A stretch of 64,000 nt of DNA, from NCBI GenBank assembly GCA_032716605.1, contig CM064495.1, forward strand, positions 43,500,896 through 43,564,895. Reading direction: 5' to 3'. Of the stretch, positions 23,868 through 31,172 are shown in pieces; positions within the stretch are counted from its first letter, which is position 1, and every line of letters begins with the position of its first letter. The position numbers were made by a program, and so were the translations under genes. The stretch comes from Paralithodes platypus (lineage: Eukaryota; Arthropoda; Malacostraca; Decapoda; Lithodidae). Below the pieces are notes generated by a model that was not told the DNA's origin, did no database searches, and was given only the letters and a program-made list of their open reading frames with translations.

Positions 23868-24390
23868 CTGACAAACAAGGACACAGATCTCTACATGACG
23901 TAAGAATGACAAGCATGCACTTAAAACAAACTCAGTCAGCCAAACACAGCCAAAGAGACAAAAACAGACAACCTTACCCGACTTGGGGTACGTGACCACC
24001 CGCACATCAAGACAGGGTAGGCAACATAGAAGGGGTACCACACAAACTATTCACTGACCTGACTTGGGGAACGTGACCACCCACACATCAAGACAGGGTA
24101 GGCAACATAGAAGGGATACCACACAAACTATACACTGACCTGACTTGGGGTACGTGACCACCCACACATCAAGACAGGGTAGGCAACAGGAGGGTTACCA
24201 CACAAACTATTCACTGACCTGACTTGGGGTACGTGACCACCCACACATCCTCCTTCAAGACAGGGAAGTCAGCATAGGAGGGGTACCAGTCCCTGAAGAA
24301 GCAGGGCATCATCAGCTTCTTCTCCCCCACCTCCACGTACTCCTTCACGTACGAAGACAGGTCCTCCAAGGGCTCTCCTATAGTCTTCAT
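11975..24390 (-). CDS. Cytosolic sulfotransferase (SULT family), seven exons
   Basis: Exons 24390-24219, 20670-20574, 20121-19935, 19513-19393, 13739-13645, 12607-12419 and 12082-11975 join in phase to 969 nt (322 residues plus stop). SULTs transfer sulfonate from PAPS to hydroxyl or amine groups of small molecules in the cytosol. Seen: the PAPS phosphosulfate loop TYPKSGTTW (53-61, split by intron 1), the catalytic His in LIKSHLS (H136), the 3'-phosphate motif YVCRDPRDVCVSYY (155-168), FLRFEDMKM, and the C-terminal RKGQVGDWK (284-292). The length is normal for the family (about 290-340). An acceptor (CCCCTAG) lies 7 nt upstream of the first ATG, so an upstream exon exists and the true N-terminus could be longer. 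The substrate is not predictable. The introns carry many repeats. Confidence 0.9.
12419..12607 (-). CDS. Sulfotransferase exon 6
   Basis: Acceptor TTGATCAG before 12607 and donor GTTAGT after 12419. It encodes DLGAVVRQVAAFMGEA, VHHCSFGQMSANPAANNEGF and VKFMRKGQ, 63 codons in phase 0. Confidence 0.88.
12811..13345 (-). mobile_element. (AAC)n-tailed SINE-like repeat, copy 1
   Basis: A body of about 530 bp with landmarks TTGAGATCTAGAAAATAT, GGGGCACAGGG-type and GGCCTTGGCCTTGCTC sequences, ending in (AAC)n on the minus strand. Inside sulfotransferase intron 5, same strand as the gene. Confidence 0.75.
13645..13739 (-). CDS. Sulfotransferase exon 5
   Basis: Acceptor TTGCCCACAG before 13739 and donor GTGAGG after 13645. 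It encodes TYSPIWTHILDFWKMRD and QPNILFLRFEDMKM, the segment that follows the 3'-phosphate motif in SULTs. Confidence 0.87.
14043..14283 (+). mobile_element. tRNA-derived SINE (family 2) with (ATT)n tail
   Basis: Box A TGGTGTAGTGACTAGCG and box B GGGTTCGCGCCCACG are spaced as in a tRNA head, followed by a 3' body and an (ATT)n tail near 14265. In sulfotransferase intron 4, antisense to the gene. Confidence 0.65.
14750..14860 (-). mobile_element. Possible Penelope terminal-repeat fragment
   Basis: The minus strand holds CCTGAAGAGAGCTG, then GAGTCAAACATG and GTGTACCTACATATAAAAC, a pattern seen in terminal repeats of Penelope-like elements. Short and weak. Confidence 0.3.
14922..18285 (-). mobile_element. 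Full-length jockey/CR1-like non-LTR retrotransposon (LINE 1)
   Basis: About 3.36 kb: a GC-rich 5' leader (18285-17999), one intact endonuclease/RT ORF, a short 3' UTR and a poly(A) tail (poly-T on the plus strand at 14923-14945). It lies in sulfotransferase intron 4 in the same orientation as the gene. No clear target-site duplication could be read. Confidence 0.85.
15002..17998 (-). CDS. LINE 1 endonuclease/reverse transcriptase, intact, 998 aa
   Basis: Uninterrupted from ATG 17998 to TAG 15002. An apurinic-type endonuclease domain fills about residues 50-265 (SNIRGLHSN, LLFLTETQ with E82, LGDFNVHNVEW with D187/N189, GSSDH with H263). The reverse transcriptase spans about 500-770 ([50 protein letters not shown] at 716-719). 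The C-terminal part has LGVTLTTNLSW and RSQMDYCSPLWGG. The domain order and tail place it in the jockey/CR1 group, which copies by target-primed reverse transcription. All visible catalytic residues are present and there is no stop or frameshift, so the copy is recent and possibly competent. No separate ORF1 was found in the leader. Confidence 0.92.
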   Translation of the reverse strand: MAVQLLRANLVVPRISTPGRVGLLTQGPPGRHHATVSRALQRPKAACQYSYFFSNIRGLHSNINSVHQFLQAESPTLLFLTETQVTSTSDTSRFNFPGYQLLQNFRPKGGVCCFAKSEIALEEVTSFNCPYFDYSIYKLISAGKFKYICCIYRSPNTPPEQSLFDSLSSQLSVLNLNASSEITVLGDFNVHNVEWLTHSARTDDAGLECELFADSFNLIQLVNQPTRVPDNPNHNSHLLDLFLTTNSENYDVTVRSPLGSSDHCLIQATCLSPTTPSHSEPVLVTKWHYDRADWEGLQGFFIDIPWTSFFSNDAHSTLSHIQDFVKIGMETFIPHQKYSKRSNSPKWFDHNCARVTEQKAIAYNAYTRSKTHEAFNYFRNIRNHAKTVLNLTKSNFLHKQANKLLNNPNDNKIFWSTLNSFKSNFTTASSIPPLKSPTGNLVSDPRGKANLLADIFSTNSTLDEINQDVPVLNFNSPEIPSLKIHTRHVKTILQNLSVDKAPGPDEIPPIVLKNCSLVLAPVLAKIFRLCTHTSCFPVPWKEANIHPVPKKGASSDPSNYRPIAITSTLGKVFEIILNNHIIKHLENNKLISDRQYGFRRCRSTADILCLLTHQINQATDQHGETHTIALDISKAFDRVWHQSLLSKMSHYGLASLVPLISSYLHNRKIRVMVDGLYSQFHSINAGVPQGSVLAPTLFLIHINDLISTTHNPIHSYADDSTLHSSFTFTNSFTQPDLINSKINTAISLNRDLSRINEWGQENLVSFNAQKTKYIQFSNRQNLTDSHIFFNDVNIPTSPSIDILGVTLTTNLSWTHYVRSIAKNASKKLGLLYRVREFFTDEQLAVIYKSHVRSQMDYCSPLWGGSGVVALRQLDKIQNKAIRLINNPAITQDLPTLAIRRNVASLALFYRYFHSNCSEELASIVPPLHIFPRRTRAAESTHEFTLSPPQCRTSAYQNSFIPRATTLWNSLPSNCFPQTYNQQMFKSSCYKHFMNGGCL
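18302..18747. mobile_element. TTAACCYGT piggyBac-like MITE, copy 1
   Basis: Begins TTAACCTGTCAAACCCC and ends GGGGCTCCACGGGTTAA; the ends are imperfect inverted repeats bounded by TTAA. CCCCAGCGACGC occurs twice near the left end. A second copy with the same ends is at 41259-41687. Non-coding. Confidence 0.8.
19196..19266 (-). mobile_element. tRNA-like SINE head (family 3)
   Basis: On the minus strand GTTGGTGGTGTAATGGTTTA (box A) and GAGTTCGAATCCCGGG (box B) about 40 nt apart. Related heads lie at 54519-54585 and 56363-56437. The cloverleaf is imperfect, so it is a SINE or pseudo-tRNA rather than a working tRNA. Confidence 0.55.
19393..19513 (-). CDS. Sulfotransferase exon 4 (3'-phosphate-binding motif)
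   Basis: Acceptor TTCATAAG before 19513 and donor GTAAGG after 19393. It encodes VIYVCRDPRDVCVSYYFHHR and RFVDLFLQDK, ending in phase 1. Confidence 0.88.
19696..19910 (+). mobile_element. TTAA modular repeat, truncated copy D
   Basis: CTTCTCCCTCATGTTTAGCC, two CCATTAGTTTG units, TTTCGTGCCATTTAGGTG, a decayed hairpin (GAGCGATTGTGAGC) and GCATTTTTATGTTGAAAAATGC. Terminal TTAAGGGG sequences are missing. It ends about 25 nt from the exon 3 donor. Confidence 0.65.
19935..20121 (-). CDS. Sulfotransferase exon 3 (catalytic His)
   Basis: Acceptor CCCACAG before 20121 and donor GTATCT after 19935. It encodes FDSLLDANIPLPEG to PRLIKSHLSKDLLPDQFWK; His136 is the expected general base. Confidence 0.88.
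20343..20562. mobile_element. TA-flanked long-TIR MITE, copy 1
   Basis: Inverted arms of about 50 bp starting TAGTCCGTTCATTCTAGG with CGTAACCTCTAACCTCTG inside, flanked by TA. The Tc1/mariner superfamily is inferred from the TA target. Copy 2 is at 62479-62698. Confidence 0.8.
20574..20670 (-). CDS. Sulfotransferase exon 2
   Basis: Acceptor TTCCAG before 20670 and donor GTAAGT after 20574. It encodes GTTWCQEMVWCIRNDPEA to RRVPFFE. A TA-flanked MITE starts only 11 nt inside the following intron. Confidence 0.88.
21010..21926 (+). repeat. CAC-rich coding-like low-complexity array
   Basis: About 0.9 kb of CCA/CAC triplets punctuated by TTATC and CTCATC. The unit varies in length and stays open in more than one frame (His/Pro/Thr-rich), a by-product of the repeat. 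In sulfotransferase intron 1. Confidence 0.95.
21943..22268 (+). mobile_element. TTAA modular repeat, copy E (forward, complete)
   Basis: TTAAGGGGAGATC at 21943 and CTTCCCCTTAA at 22268. It has the units, the GGCGAGCGATAGCGAGCC hairpin, CCGGCCTTCGGCCGG and CATTTTTCTACCGAAACATG. A 19-bp sequence (GCGATAGGCCTCACGGAAG) is duplicated just to its right. Confidence 0.85.
22908..22995 (-). mobile_element. TTAA modular repeat, terminal fragment F
   Basis: TTAAGGGGAGGTTAG, then TTTGTTTCCTGAACCTCCGT and GAGATAAATTTG, matching one end of the family. The rest is missing. Confidence 0.6.
23020..23480. repeat. (TG)n/(AAT)n simple repeats
   Basis: (TG)n at about 23027-23052 and 23335-23367 and (AAT)n at about 23054-23087. 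The flanks share GACACTAATAGGCCATGGGCGTG-like starts, so the block is partly duplicated. Confidence 0.7.
23641..23866 (+). repeat. GA-rich degenerate array
   Basis: GAGTGAGAGTAAGAGTGAGG-like units grading into pure (GA)n at 23832-23866. Ser/Leu-rich ORFs on the other strand are artefacts of the repeat. Confidence 0.85.
23972..24218 (-). pseudogene. Three decayed tandem copies of sulfotransferase exon 1 3' end
   Basis: The sequence CGTACCCCAAGTC (encoding TYPKS of the PAPS loop) recurs on the minus strand at spacings of 81, 81 and 79 bp, counting the true exon. Each copy includes about 45 nt of exon with the same 7-nt deletion (AGGAGGA) before GATGTG. Each keeps a donor (GTCAGT in two copies, GTAAGG in the one nearest 23980). 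The copies lie in intron 1 immediately after the real exon. Confidence 0.8.
24219..24390 (-). CDS. Sulfotransferase exon 1 (first coding exon seen)
   Basis: MKTIGEPLEDLSSYVKEYVE through DVWVVTYPKS, ending in phase 1 before donor GTCAGT. The splice acceptor TAG lies at 24398-24400, so the exon itself starts at 24397. Part of it is repeated three times just downstream. Confidence 0.85.
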
Positions 24391-24445
24391 CTCCACTCTA
24401 GGGGATCATTAAGTAATTTATTTGAATGATACAGTATGTACAGTA

Positions 24446-24449
<4 letters not shown>

Positions 24450-24490
<41 letters not shown>
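24450..24490 (+). repeat. (TA)n at the edge of the Penelope-like element
   Basis: About 40 bp of TA. A matching (TA)n lies at 26025-26050 at the other edge. Confidence 0.9.
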
Positions 24491-24494
<4 letters not shown>

Positions 24495-25387
24495 TGAGAA
24501 CCTCAGCAGGTGATCTTGGACACCTCAACTTCCAAATTAGTAGGGCGATGAGAAGAAATACGTTGTGGAACATCATGATTTATTCTAATTTTCGGCGACG
24601 TCACGCAGCCATCCTCAGGAAAGGGTTACCAACAGATCCTAAAAATTGAGTATAACTCTGTATATATTGCTAAAACAGGATCACTAAAATGTAATGCATT
24701 GTTAAACACGTGGCAATTTGCCTATCTAAAAAACAATTAAAAAACATAATTTTGGCCAACTAGGCAAGGTTTGAATATCAAATAAATCTACGGCTAGACA
24801 TCATCTAATTCAAAATTGCTAAATCTCAATGCAACAAAAGAAATCAAAACGCATAAGATATCAAATTTATGTTATCATTTCTTTTTCAATTCAAATATTA
24901 TTCTGAACTGTAAAGGCTAAAATCTATTAAACAAAATTTAACCTACCGCTAAACAGCGTCCAAAGTATTATGTTAATATCCAACCATGTGAGGACAAGAC
25001 TTAGCAAAAGCAATCATAATAGACGAGAATATTAAAATGAGGGACTCTACAAAACATTTCAAATTATCTAGTAAAATTAGAAGCAAATCATAGTAATCCT
25101 AATCACATCGAACCGCAACATAAAGCAAAAAAGTACATTTGAATTACTTGACTCTAAGAAACAAAAGATAAGTGTTGAAAATTCACATAAAGGAAAATTG
25201 TCACAAACAAATCGGAACTCACCATGATACCACCAGTCTCCAATGAAAGACAATGAGGGACTGATTACTGAACACATTTGAACTCTATATGTAAACTCAA
25301 TATATAGTGAAAATTAAACGAAATAAAGTGAAAAACCAAACTACATGAACACCCAAAAAGCAACCAATTGTACCTAATAATGAACCT

Positions 25388-25733
25388 TCAACTATTATTG
25401 ACAAGATTTATTTCTGGTTTGTGCTTATTTATCAACATTTTTTCGCCTATTAAAGCCTCATACGTGCTTCTAAACCTGCCGATGATTTCAAAATCCCTCT
25501 CCGAAAAAGGGTGATCTTCATTACGAGTGTTCCCTTACTGCAGAAAATGACATACTCCTCAAAAATATTCCAGACCTGAAGCTTTTCCCCAAATGCTCAT
25601 ATATTCTCATTTTGAATGATCTACTCGAACATCCAATGTACCCAGCCTGACAACTGGGACAAGTGAATTTATACACAATATTTGAGCATAAAGAGTCTTG
25701 ATATCTTATGCGTTTTGATTTCTTTTGTTGCAT
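25388..25733 (-). pseudogene. Penelope-type GIY-YIG endonuclease remnant
   Basis: The first frame (from about 25733) gives SNIVYKFTCPSCQAGYIGCS and MRIYEHLG, the Penelope-type Cys-containing linker and GYIG motif. Near 25540 the reading shifts and continues as NEDHPFSERDFEIIG, then EKMLINKHKPEINLVNNS and a stop at 25390-25388, the normal C-terminal part of this domain. The N-terminal reverse transcriptase is absent. Non-functional because of the truncation and frameshift. Confidence 0.8.
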
Positions 25734-25942
25734 TGAGATTTAGCAATTTTGAATTAGATGATGTCTAGCCGTAGATTTATTTGATATTCAAACCTTGCCT
25801 AGTTGGCCAAAATTATGTTTTTTAATTGTTTTTTAGATAGGCAAATTGCCACGTGTTTAACAATGCATTACATTTTAGTGATCCTGTTTTAGCAATATAT
25901 ACAGAGTTATACTCAATTTTTAGGATCTGTTGGTAACCCTTT

Positions 25943-25972
25943 CCTGAGGATGGCTGCGTGACGTCGCCGAAA
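25943..25972 (+). ncRNA. Hammerhead-like core in the Penelope arm (candidate)
   Basis: CTGAGGA is followed by TGGC, a loop, GCC and GAAA. The CUGANGA...GAAA arrangement with a short stem resembles hammerhead ribozymes reported from Penelope-like terminal repeats. One extra U lies before the stem and the outer helices are not obvious, so activity is uncertain. An inverted copy is in the left arm near 24590-24619. Confidence 0.25.
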
Positions 25973-26140
25973 ATTAGAATAAATCATGATGTTCCACAAC
26001 GTATTTCTTCTCATTGCCCTACTAATATATATATATATATATATATATATTTGTAATATCACCAACCCACCAATTTACATACAAATAAACCTAAGTAATG
26101 AAATCAATTACATTATTCAATACATGTATATGAGGGAGAA

Positions 26141-26267
26141 AGTGTGTGTGTGTGTGTGTGTGTGTGAGGGGGTAATAGAAGTTAAGTGGTAGTATTGTAC
26201 AGTAGTGAGCAGTAATAAGGATACGCCCATTTCAGACTAGGGTCCTTTCAATCAAAGTTTTAAAACA

Positions 26268-26298
<31 letters not shown>

Positions 26299-26299
26299 A
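26141..26299 (+). repeat. (TG)n and (CG)n(TG)n microsatellites
   Basis: (TG)n at about 26141-26167, and an alternating purine-pyrimidine run (CG)6(TG)9 at about 26269-26299, a potential Z-DNA former. Confidence 0.9.
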
Positions 26300-26468
26300 A
26301 CTAATTAATGTGTACATGTTTTATTACGTGCACATAAATACATAATAAGTGTTTATGCTTGTGAACACTTTTATCTGAGCGTCATCACAGGTGGGTGAGT
26401 ATAACATGTCCCAGTATAAACCAGATTATATTACATCTGCATATCATTCAAGAGGAGCTATTAGGTAT

Positions 26469-26761
26469 TACTGGACCCCCTTCTCCCTCATGACTAGCCC
26501 CATTAGTTATGAGATATTACGATGTTCACCACATTAGTTTGACAATTTTAAATCTTTCGCACCATTTTGTTGTCAATATTAAGACCTTTCGTGCCATTTT
26601 TTCCTGACGAACGGTAGCGAGCCTGTACTTATAGGAGGAACCGGCCTTTGGCCAGGGCATTCTAGTTATAACAAAAATGCAAACATTTATCTTGGTTTGG
26701 GGGTGTTTTTTGAATTATTGAATAAATAGATAGGCTAAAAAATAACATAGTGTCTTCTTAA
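26469..26761 (+). mobile_element. TTAA modular repeat, copy G (forward, 5' shortened)
   Basis: CCCTTCTCCCTCATG, units, decayed hairpin (GACGAACGGTAGCGAGCC), GGAACCGGCCTTTGGCC and the right end with AATAAATAGA, TTAA at 26758-26761. Confidence 0.7.
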
Positions 26762-26766
26762 CCTCT

Positions 26767-26861
26767 TAACTCGAACGTCCCTTGATTGTCCTGTCACTCT
26801 TTCAGCTACAGGCAGTTCTGTTTTTTGTCTCCCTCACTCACATAAGAAAAAAAAACAAAAA
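26767..26861 (+). mobile_element. LINE 2 3'-end fragment
   Basis: CTCGAACGTCCCTTGATT and CCTGTCACTCTTTCA, CAGGCAGTT, CTCCCTCACTCACATAAG and an A-rich tail match the end and 3' UTR of the LINE at 32507-35806. Strongly 5'-truncated. Confidence 0.8.
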
Positions 26862-26944
26862 ATTGCACTTAGACCACCACCATCAGGGTCACCCAGTGTT
26901 ATCTAAAGTTAAGGAGACATTATGTTATTGTGTGGTCTGTCAAC

Positions 26945-27335
26945 AGTATTTATTCAATCATTTATTTGTTAGTTCCCTCTCTAGGTTTCCATCAAGCTTT
27001 AAGGGGAGATTTCCACTTGAAGGATTTTTTTTCTTGACCCCTTTCTCCCTCATGTTTATCCCCATTGCTTTTCTAATTTTAAGACGTTCGCCTCATTATT
27101 TTGACGATTTTAAGAACCTTCGACCCATTTCTGTCAATTTTAAGACCTTTCGTGCCATTTAGATGTCGATTTTATCCTGGCGAGCGACAGCGAGCCTGTA
27201 ATTTAAGAGGAACCGGCTTTCAGCCGGGACATTTTTCTACCGAAAAATTTACAAATTTATCTTGAAAGGGACTCAAGGGGGTGTAATCTTAAGCTTGATG
27301 GATATCCAGAGACCAAACTAAAAACCTCCCCTTAA
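26945..27335 (+). mobile_element. TTAA modular repeat, copy H, nested in another copy
   Basis: A complete forward copy at 26999-27335 (TTAAGGGGAGAT to CCTCCCCTTAA). It is inserted in the AAGCTTTAA of a reverse-copy fragment (about 26945-26998, CATTTATTTGTTAGTTCCCT and TTTCCATCAAGC), using an internal TTAA. Confidence 0.8.
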
Positions 27336-27429
27336 AAAAAAACCCAAGATCCCCCAAGGATTGTGAGTTGATTACTGTGATGAAATAGCGATAATCATGA
27401 TCATAGTGGTGCCTGCATGGCTTGTGACC

Positions 27430-27870
27430 TCAAACATATCAGAATGTTTGTAAGAGTGGTGATACGAGTGTGTTACTGATTAGGGTGAAGGTGAGAGGGC
27501 GAGGGGGTTAGGGGTGAGTGTGATAGGAGTGTGTTACTGATAAGGGTGAGGGTTAGGGGTGAGTGTGATAAGAGTGTGTTTAGGGTGAGGAGGTTAGGGT
27601 GAAGGTGTGAGGGTGAGGGGGTTAGGGGTGAGTGTGATAGGAGTGTGTTACTGATAAGGGTGAGGGTGAGGGGGTTAGGGGTGAGTGTGATAAGAGTGTG
27701 TTTAGGGTGAGGAGGTTAGGGTGAAGGTGTGAGGGTGAGGGGGTTAGGGGTGAGTGTGATAGGAGTGTGTTACTGATAAGGGTGAGGGTGAGGGGGTTAG
27801 GGGTGAGTGTGATAAGAGTGTGTTTAGGGTGAGGAGGTTAGGGTGAAGGTGTGAGGGGGTTAGGAGTGTA
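27430..27870 (+). repeat. 122-bp G-rich tandem repeat, about 3.3 copies
   Basis: TTTAGGGTGAGGAGG recurs at 27579, 27701 and 27823. Units are rich in GGGTGAGGG, GGTTAGGGG and GGGGGTTAGGGG runs on the plus strand. Confidence 0.9.
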
Positions 27871-27953
27871 TAATCATGGTGATAAGTGTAGATAAAACAG
27901 ACAAGTCATGACACTTATAGATACCCCCAAGGACCTACTCATGGATAACTTAA

Positions 27954-28570
27954 TTAAGGGGGGATGGTTCACTTTTTGGGCGATTTTTGCATGTATTCAT
28001 TATTTTTCTAGTTTCCTCCTTAGACTTCCATCAAATTTGAAAATACATCCGTTAGATCCCCCTTCTAGATTAATTTGTAAATTTTTCGGTAGAGAAATAT
28101 CCCTGCCGAAGGCTGGTTCTTCCAACATAACAGGCTCACTATCGTTCGCCAGGGAAAAAATCAACACCTAAATAGCAGTCTAAATATTGACGACGAAATG
28201 GGGCGAAAGGTCTTACAGATATTTTCACAGCAATTGTTCCGAGGAACTTGCTTCAATTGTGCCGCCTCTCCACATCTTTCCCCGTAGAACTAGGGCAGCT
28301 GGAAGCGCCCATGAATTTACACTTTCTCCTCCACAATGCAGAACTTCTGCTTATCAAAATTAATTTATCCCCAGAACTACTACTCTTTGGAATTCACTTC
28401 CCTCGAGTTGTTTTCCACAAACTTACAATCTACAACAGTTTAAATCCAGTTGTTACAAACATTTAAAAAAAATCTACTAACTAATGGGGCAAACATCTTA
28501 ACATCTGAAAACTAATGGGGCTAAATATGAGGGAGAAAGTGGTCCAAAAAACCGGCCCATCCCCCCTTAA
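27954..28570 (-). mobile_element. TTAA modular repeat, copy I, split by a LINE fragment
   Basis: TTAAGGGGGGATGG at 27954 and CCATCCCCCCTTAA ending at 28570. A LINE 1 3' fragment (28213-28468) interrupts the unit array. Flanks on both sides share AAGTCATGACA...TTATAGATAC and CCCAAGGACCTAC, an older duplication into which the element went. Confidence 0.85.
28213..28468 (+). mobile_element. LINE 1 3' fragment, 5'-truncated
   Basis: Matches the last 85 or so codons and the end of LINE 1 (15002-15260 in reverse), and ends in a short A run. It lies inside TTAA copy I. Confidence 0.85.
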
Positions 28571-28648
28571 AACAGAAAAGTCATAACAGTTATAGATACT
28601 CCCAAGGACCTACCCTGGAAACTTTATAAAACAGATAAAGTCATGACA

Positions 28649-29008
28649 GTTGTTGTTGTTGTTCCCCAGGCTGTCTCAAAGTTTATATACATACTTTGGG
28701 CTGTCTGGCCAAACAGCCCCAAGGTCCCGAGCAAGGCCAAGGCCATAACCGAGCGCCCCCACAGAACCCTCCCAGCTTTACCACTAAAAAAAAAAAAAAG
28801 TGACTGAAGCCGCTTCCAGCGAGGGGCTGAGGAGGGTGCAGAAACGCCCGGGACACAAACGCCCCACCCAGGGCTCTGTGTCATTAATAATTATGAAGGG
28901 AAAGTTGAGGGGCAAGGGAAAAATGTGACGCTTTGGCTCCCAGTCTGCCAGTAGAGAGGTCAATCCGCGGAAGAGAAACAGCCAATTGAGATCTAGAAAA
29001 TATATAAG
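28649..29008 (-). mobile_element. (AAC)n-tailed SINE-like repeat, copy 2
   Basis: (GTT)n then the family body (CCTTGGCCTTGCTCGGGACC in reverse) to TTGAGATCTAGAAAATATAT. A short insertion (GTTTATATACATAC) interrupts the tail-proximal part, with duplicated GGCTGTCT around it. Confidence 0.7.
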
Positions 29009-29153
29009 GACATACCCGTGGATGACTCTGCTTGTCTCCATATCGCCGGTGTGGATGAAGAAGTAGCTAAAGGAGACCAATCCACGCGGAAGAACAACAG
29101 GGGCACAACGTTCCCTGGTGTGAATAAAATAGTACACTGTCAGAAATATGGGT

Positions 29154-29501
29154 TTAAGGGGGTAGTGCTTGGTTTTTGGCCTATATATTTAATAATTTAT
29201 TTACGTTTTAGTGTCCTCGCTAGACCTCCATCAAGCTTAGAAAAAGATAAATTTGTAAATTTTTCACTAGAAAAATTTCCCGGCCGAAGGCCGGTTCCTT
29301 CAAAAATTACAAGCTCGCTTTCGCTCGCCAGGTAAAACTCGACACCTAAATGGCACGAAATGTGTTAATATTGACAAAGAAATGGGGTGAAAGGTCTCAA
29401 AATCGCCAAACTAACGAAACGAAAGTCTTAAAATCTCAAAACTAATATGCTAAACATGAGGGAGAAGGGGGGTCCAGAAAAAGCGACTACCTTCCCCTTA
29501 A
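29154..29501 (-). mobile_element. TTAA modular repeat, copy J (reverse, complete)
   Basis: TTAAGGGGGTAGTGC at 29154 and CTTCCCCTTAA ending at 29501. It has CCCGGCCGAAGGCCGG, GCTCGCTTTCGCTCGCC and the 31-bp-type units. Confidence 0.85.
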
Positions 29502-30400
29502 AGAGTTAATTGAATTTTAATGTTCGATAGCTCACCTGTATCAGAGTATGCTACTGGTAAAGAAATGATAGTAGCTCCTACCACTACAGGATACAGAACA
29601 CTACTGTACTTGTGTACTAAATTCAGGGTTACCAAATCAAGTCCGCTAGATAGTATATACAGTAGATACAGAACATTGCTAGAGTAATGCCACAATCCCT
29701 ACACTGTCGCTTTAAAATGGCTCAAATCTCCAGAGTATCGCTAGAAAACATGTCACTAGATGTAAAATTTGGCTCTAGATCGAAGTAAATACCTCTAGAT
29801 CTAGCGGGAAAGTAGCTAATTTGTCTGGGGAGATTGGGACAGGGTAACCACATAACTATCACTGAGTATCGCTAGATTAGTTCTCAAAGGTTGATAGAAT
29901 TTCACAGATAGTATAAAATGCAAAATAGTGCTAGAAGGATGGCGCGTATCTCGTAAAGCTCAAGATTATAGCTAGAAATCTGTTGGCTAGATGTCAATAA
30001 TTGTTACTATTGGAAGTAAAAACCTTTTATACTGCTCTAGATCTAGCGGTACTGTAACTAAATTGGCAACACTGGTTTGTGATAAAACTTCATAAGATTA
30101 TATCCATTCATTTAACCCTTTCTCGTTGCCAAGTAGCTCCACATATATTTTATTTAGAGAGTGAAACTGGGTAAATTTGTCAACCAGATTTGGACTATTA
30201 TGCATATTTCTCCCTTAGCTTTGAAACTCCGACTATTCACCAGTGAATATAAGCAAATGCAGGGATTATTATATGCCTCGTTGGCCTATAGACAATCAAG
30301 CAGTCATTGGATGTCCAAGGTCGAACAATAGTACTGTCTCCTCACCCTTACAAGGTTGCTATGGTTGGTTTGCTTTGTGACTCCAGTGATATACTAACTC
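29502..30400. other. Gene-free stretch
   Basis: AT-rich sequence with recurring GCTAGA/CTAGATCTAG words (29700-30060). No exon, RNA gene or recognised repeat family. Confidence 0.4.
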
Positions 30401-30420
30401 TAAGACAAACACAAATATAT

Positions 30421-30640
<220 letters not shown>

Positions 30641-30822
30641 GTACTGTATATAATTATATCCCGCCCTACATTCTCTAATCACTCCATCCATGTATATATT
30701 GAACAACTAAGCTGACATAATTACGACACATCCCTGTCTTACTCCTACATTGACCTCAAAACGTTCACTTAACTTATCTCCTACCTTCACATTTGCCATT
30801 GCATTCCTATAAAAAGATTTTA

Positions 30823-31172
30823 CTGGTGATGGGCTAGTCTATCAGAGTGAGAACTGAGCGATCTCTGCCATACCCGTGGATTGACTTCCCAATCTACCAA
30901 GATTGGAAGCCAAAGCGTCACATTTTTCCTTTGCCCCTCAACTTTCTCTTCATAATTACTGAGGGGCACAGGGCCCTGGGTGGGGCTTTGGTTTCCCGGG
31001 CGTTTCCACACCCTCCTCAGCTCCCCGCCATGGAGTGGCTTCGGTTACCCAGGCTTTATTGTGGTAGACAGGGAGGGTTCTGTGGGGGCGCTCGGTTATG
31101 GCCTTGGCCTTGCTCGGGGCCTTGGGGCTGTTCGGCCAGGCAGTCTGGGGAACAACAACAACAACAACAATT
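30823..31172 (+). mobile_element. (AAC)n-tailed SINE-like repeat, copy 3
   Basis: Starts GGTGATGGGCTAGTC, lacks the middle GTTCCTTTTACTTATA segment of copy 4, and ends in (AAC)n directly against an RT fragment. Confidence 0.75.

Larger units (their letters stand above)
24536..26026 (-). mobile_element. Penelope-like retroelement with 329-bp inverted terminal arms
   Basis: 24536-24864 and 25698-26026 are inverted copies of each other (329 bp each, nearly identical). Between them lies a GIY-YIG endonuclease remnant on the minus strand and an AT-rich 3' region (24865-25387). Inverted pLTR-like ends, strong 5' truncation, a GIY-YIG domain and (TA)n flanks are typical of Penelope-like elements. 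The inner end of each arm contains the first codons of the truncated ORF, which fits arms generated by aberrant reverse transcription. Confidence 0.8.

Noticed and set aside
23593..24041. Ser/Leu-repeat ORFs as secreted proteins
   Set aside because: Reverse translation of GA/GT simple repeats, partly overlapping the decayed exon copies.
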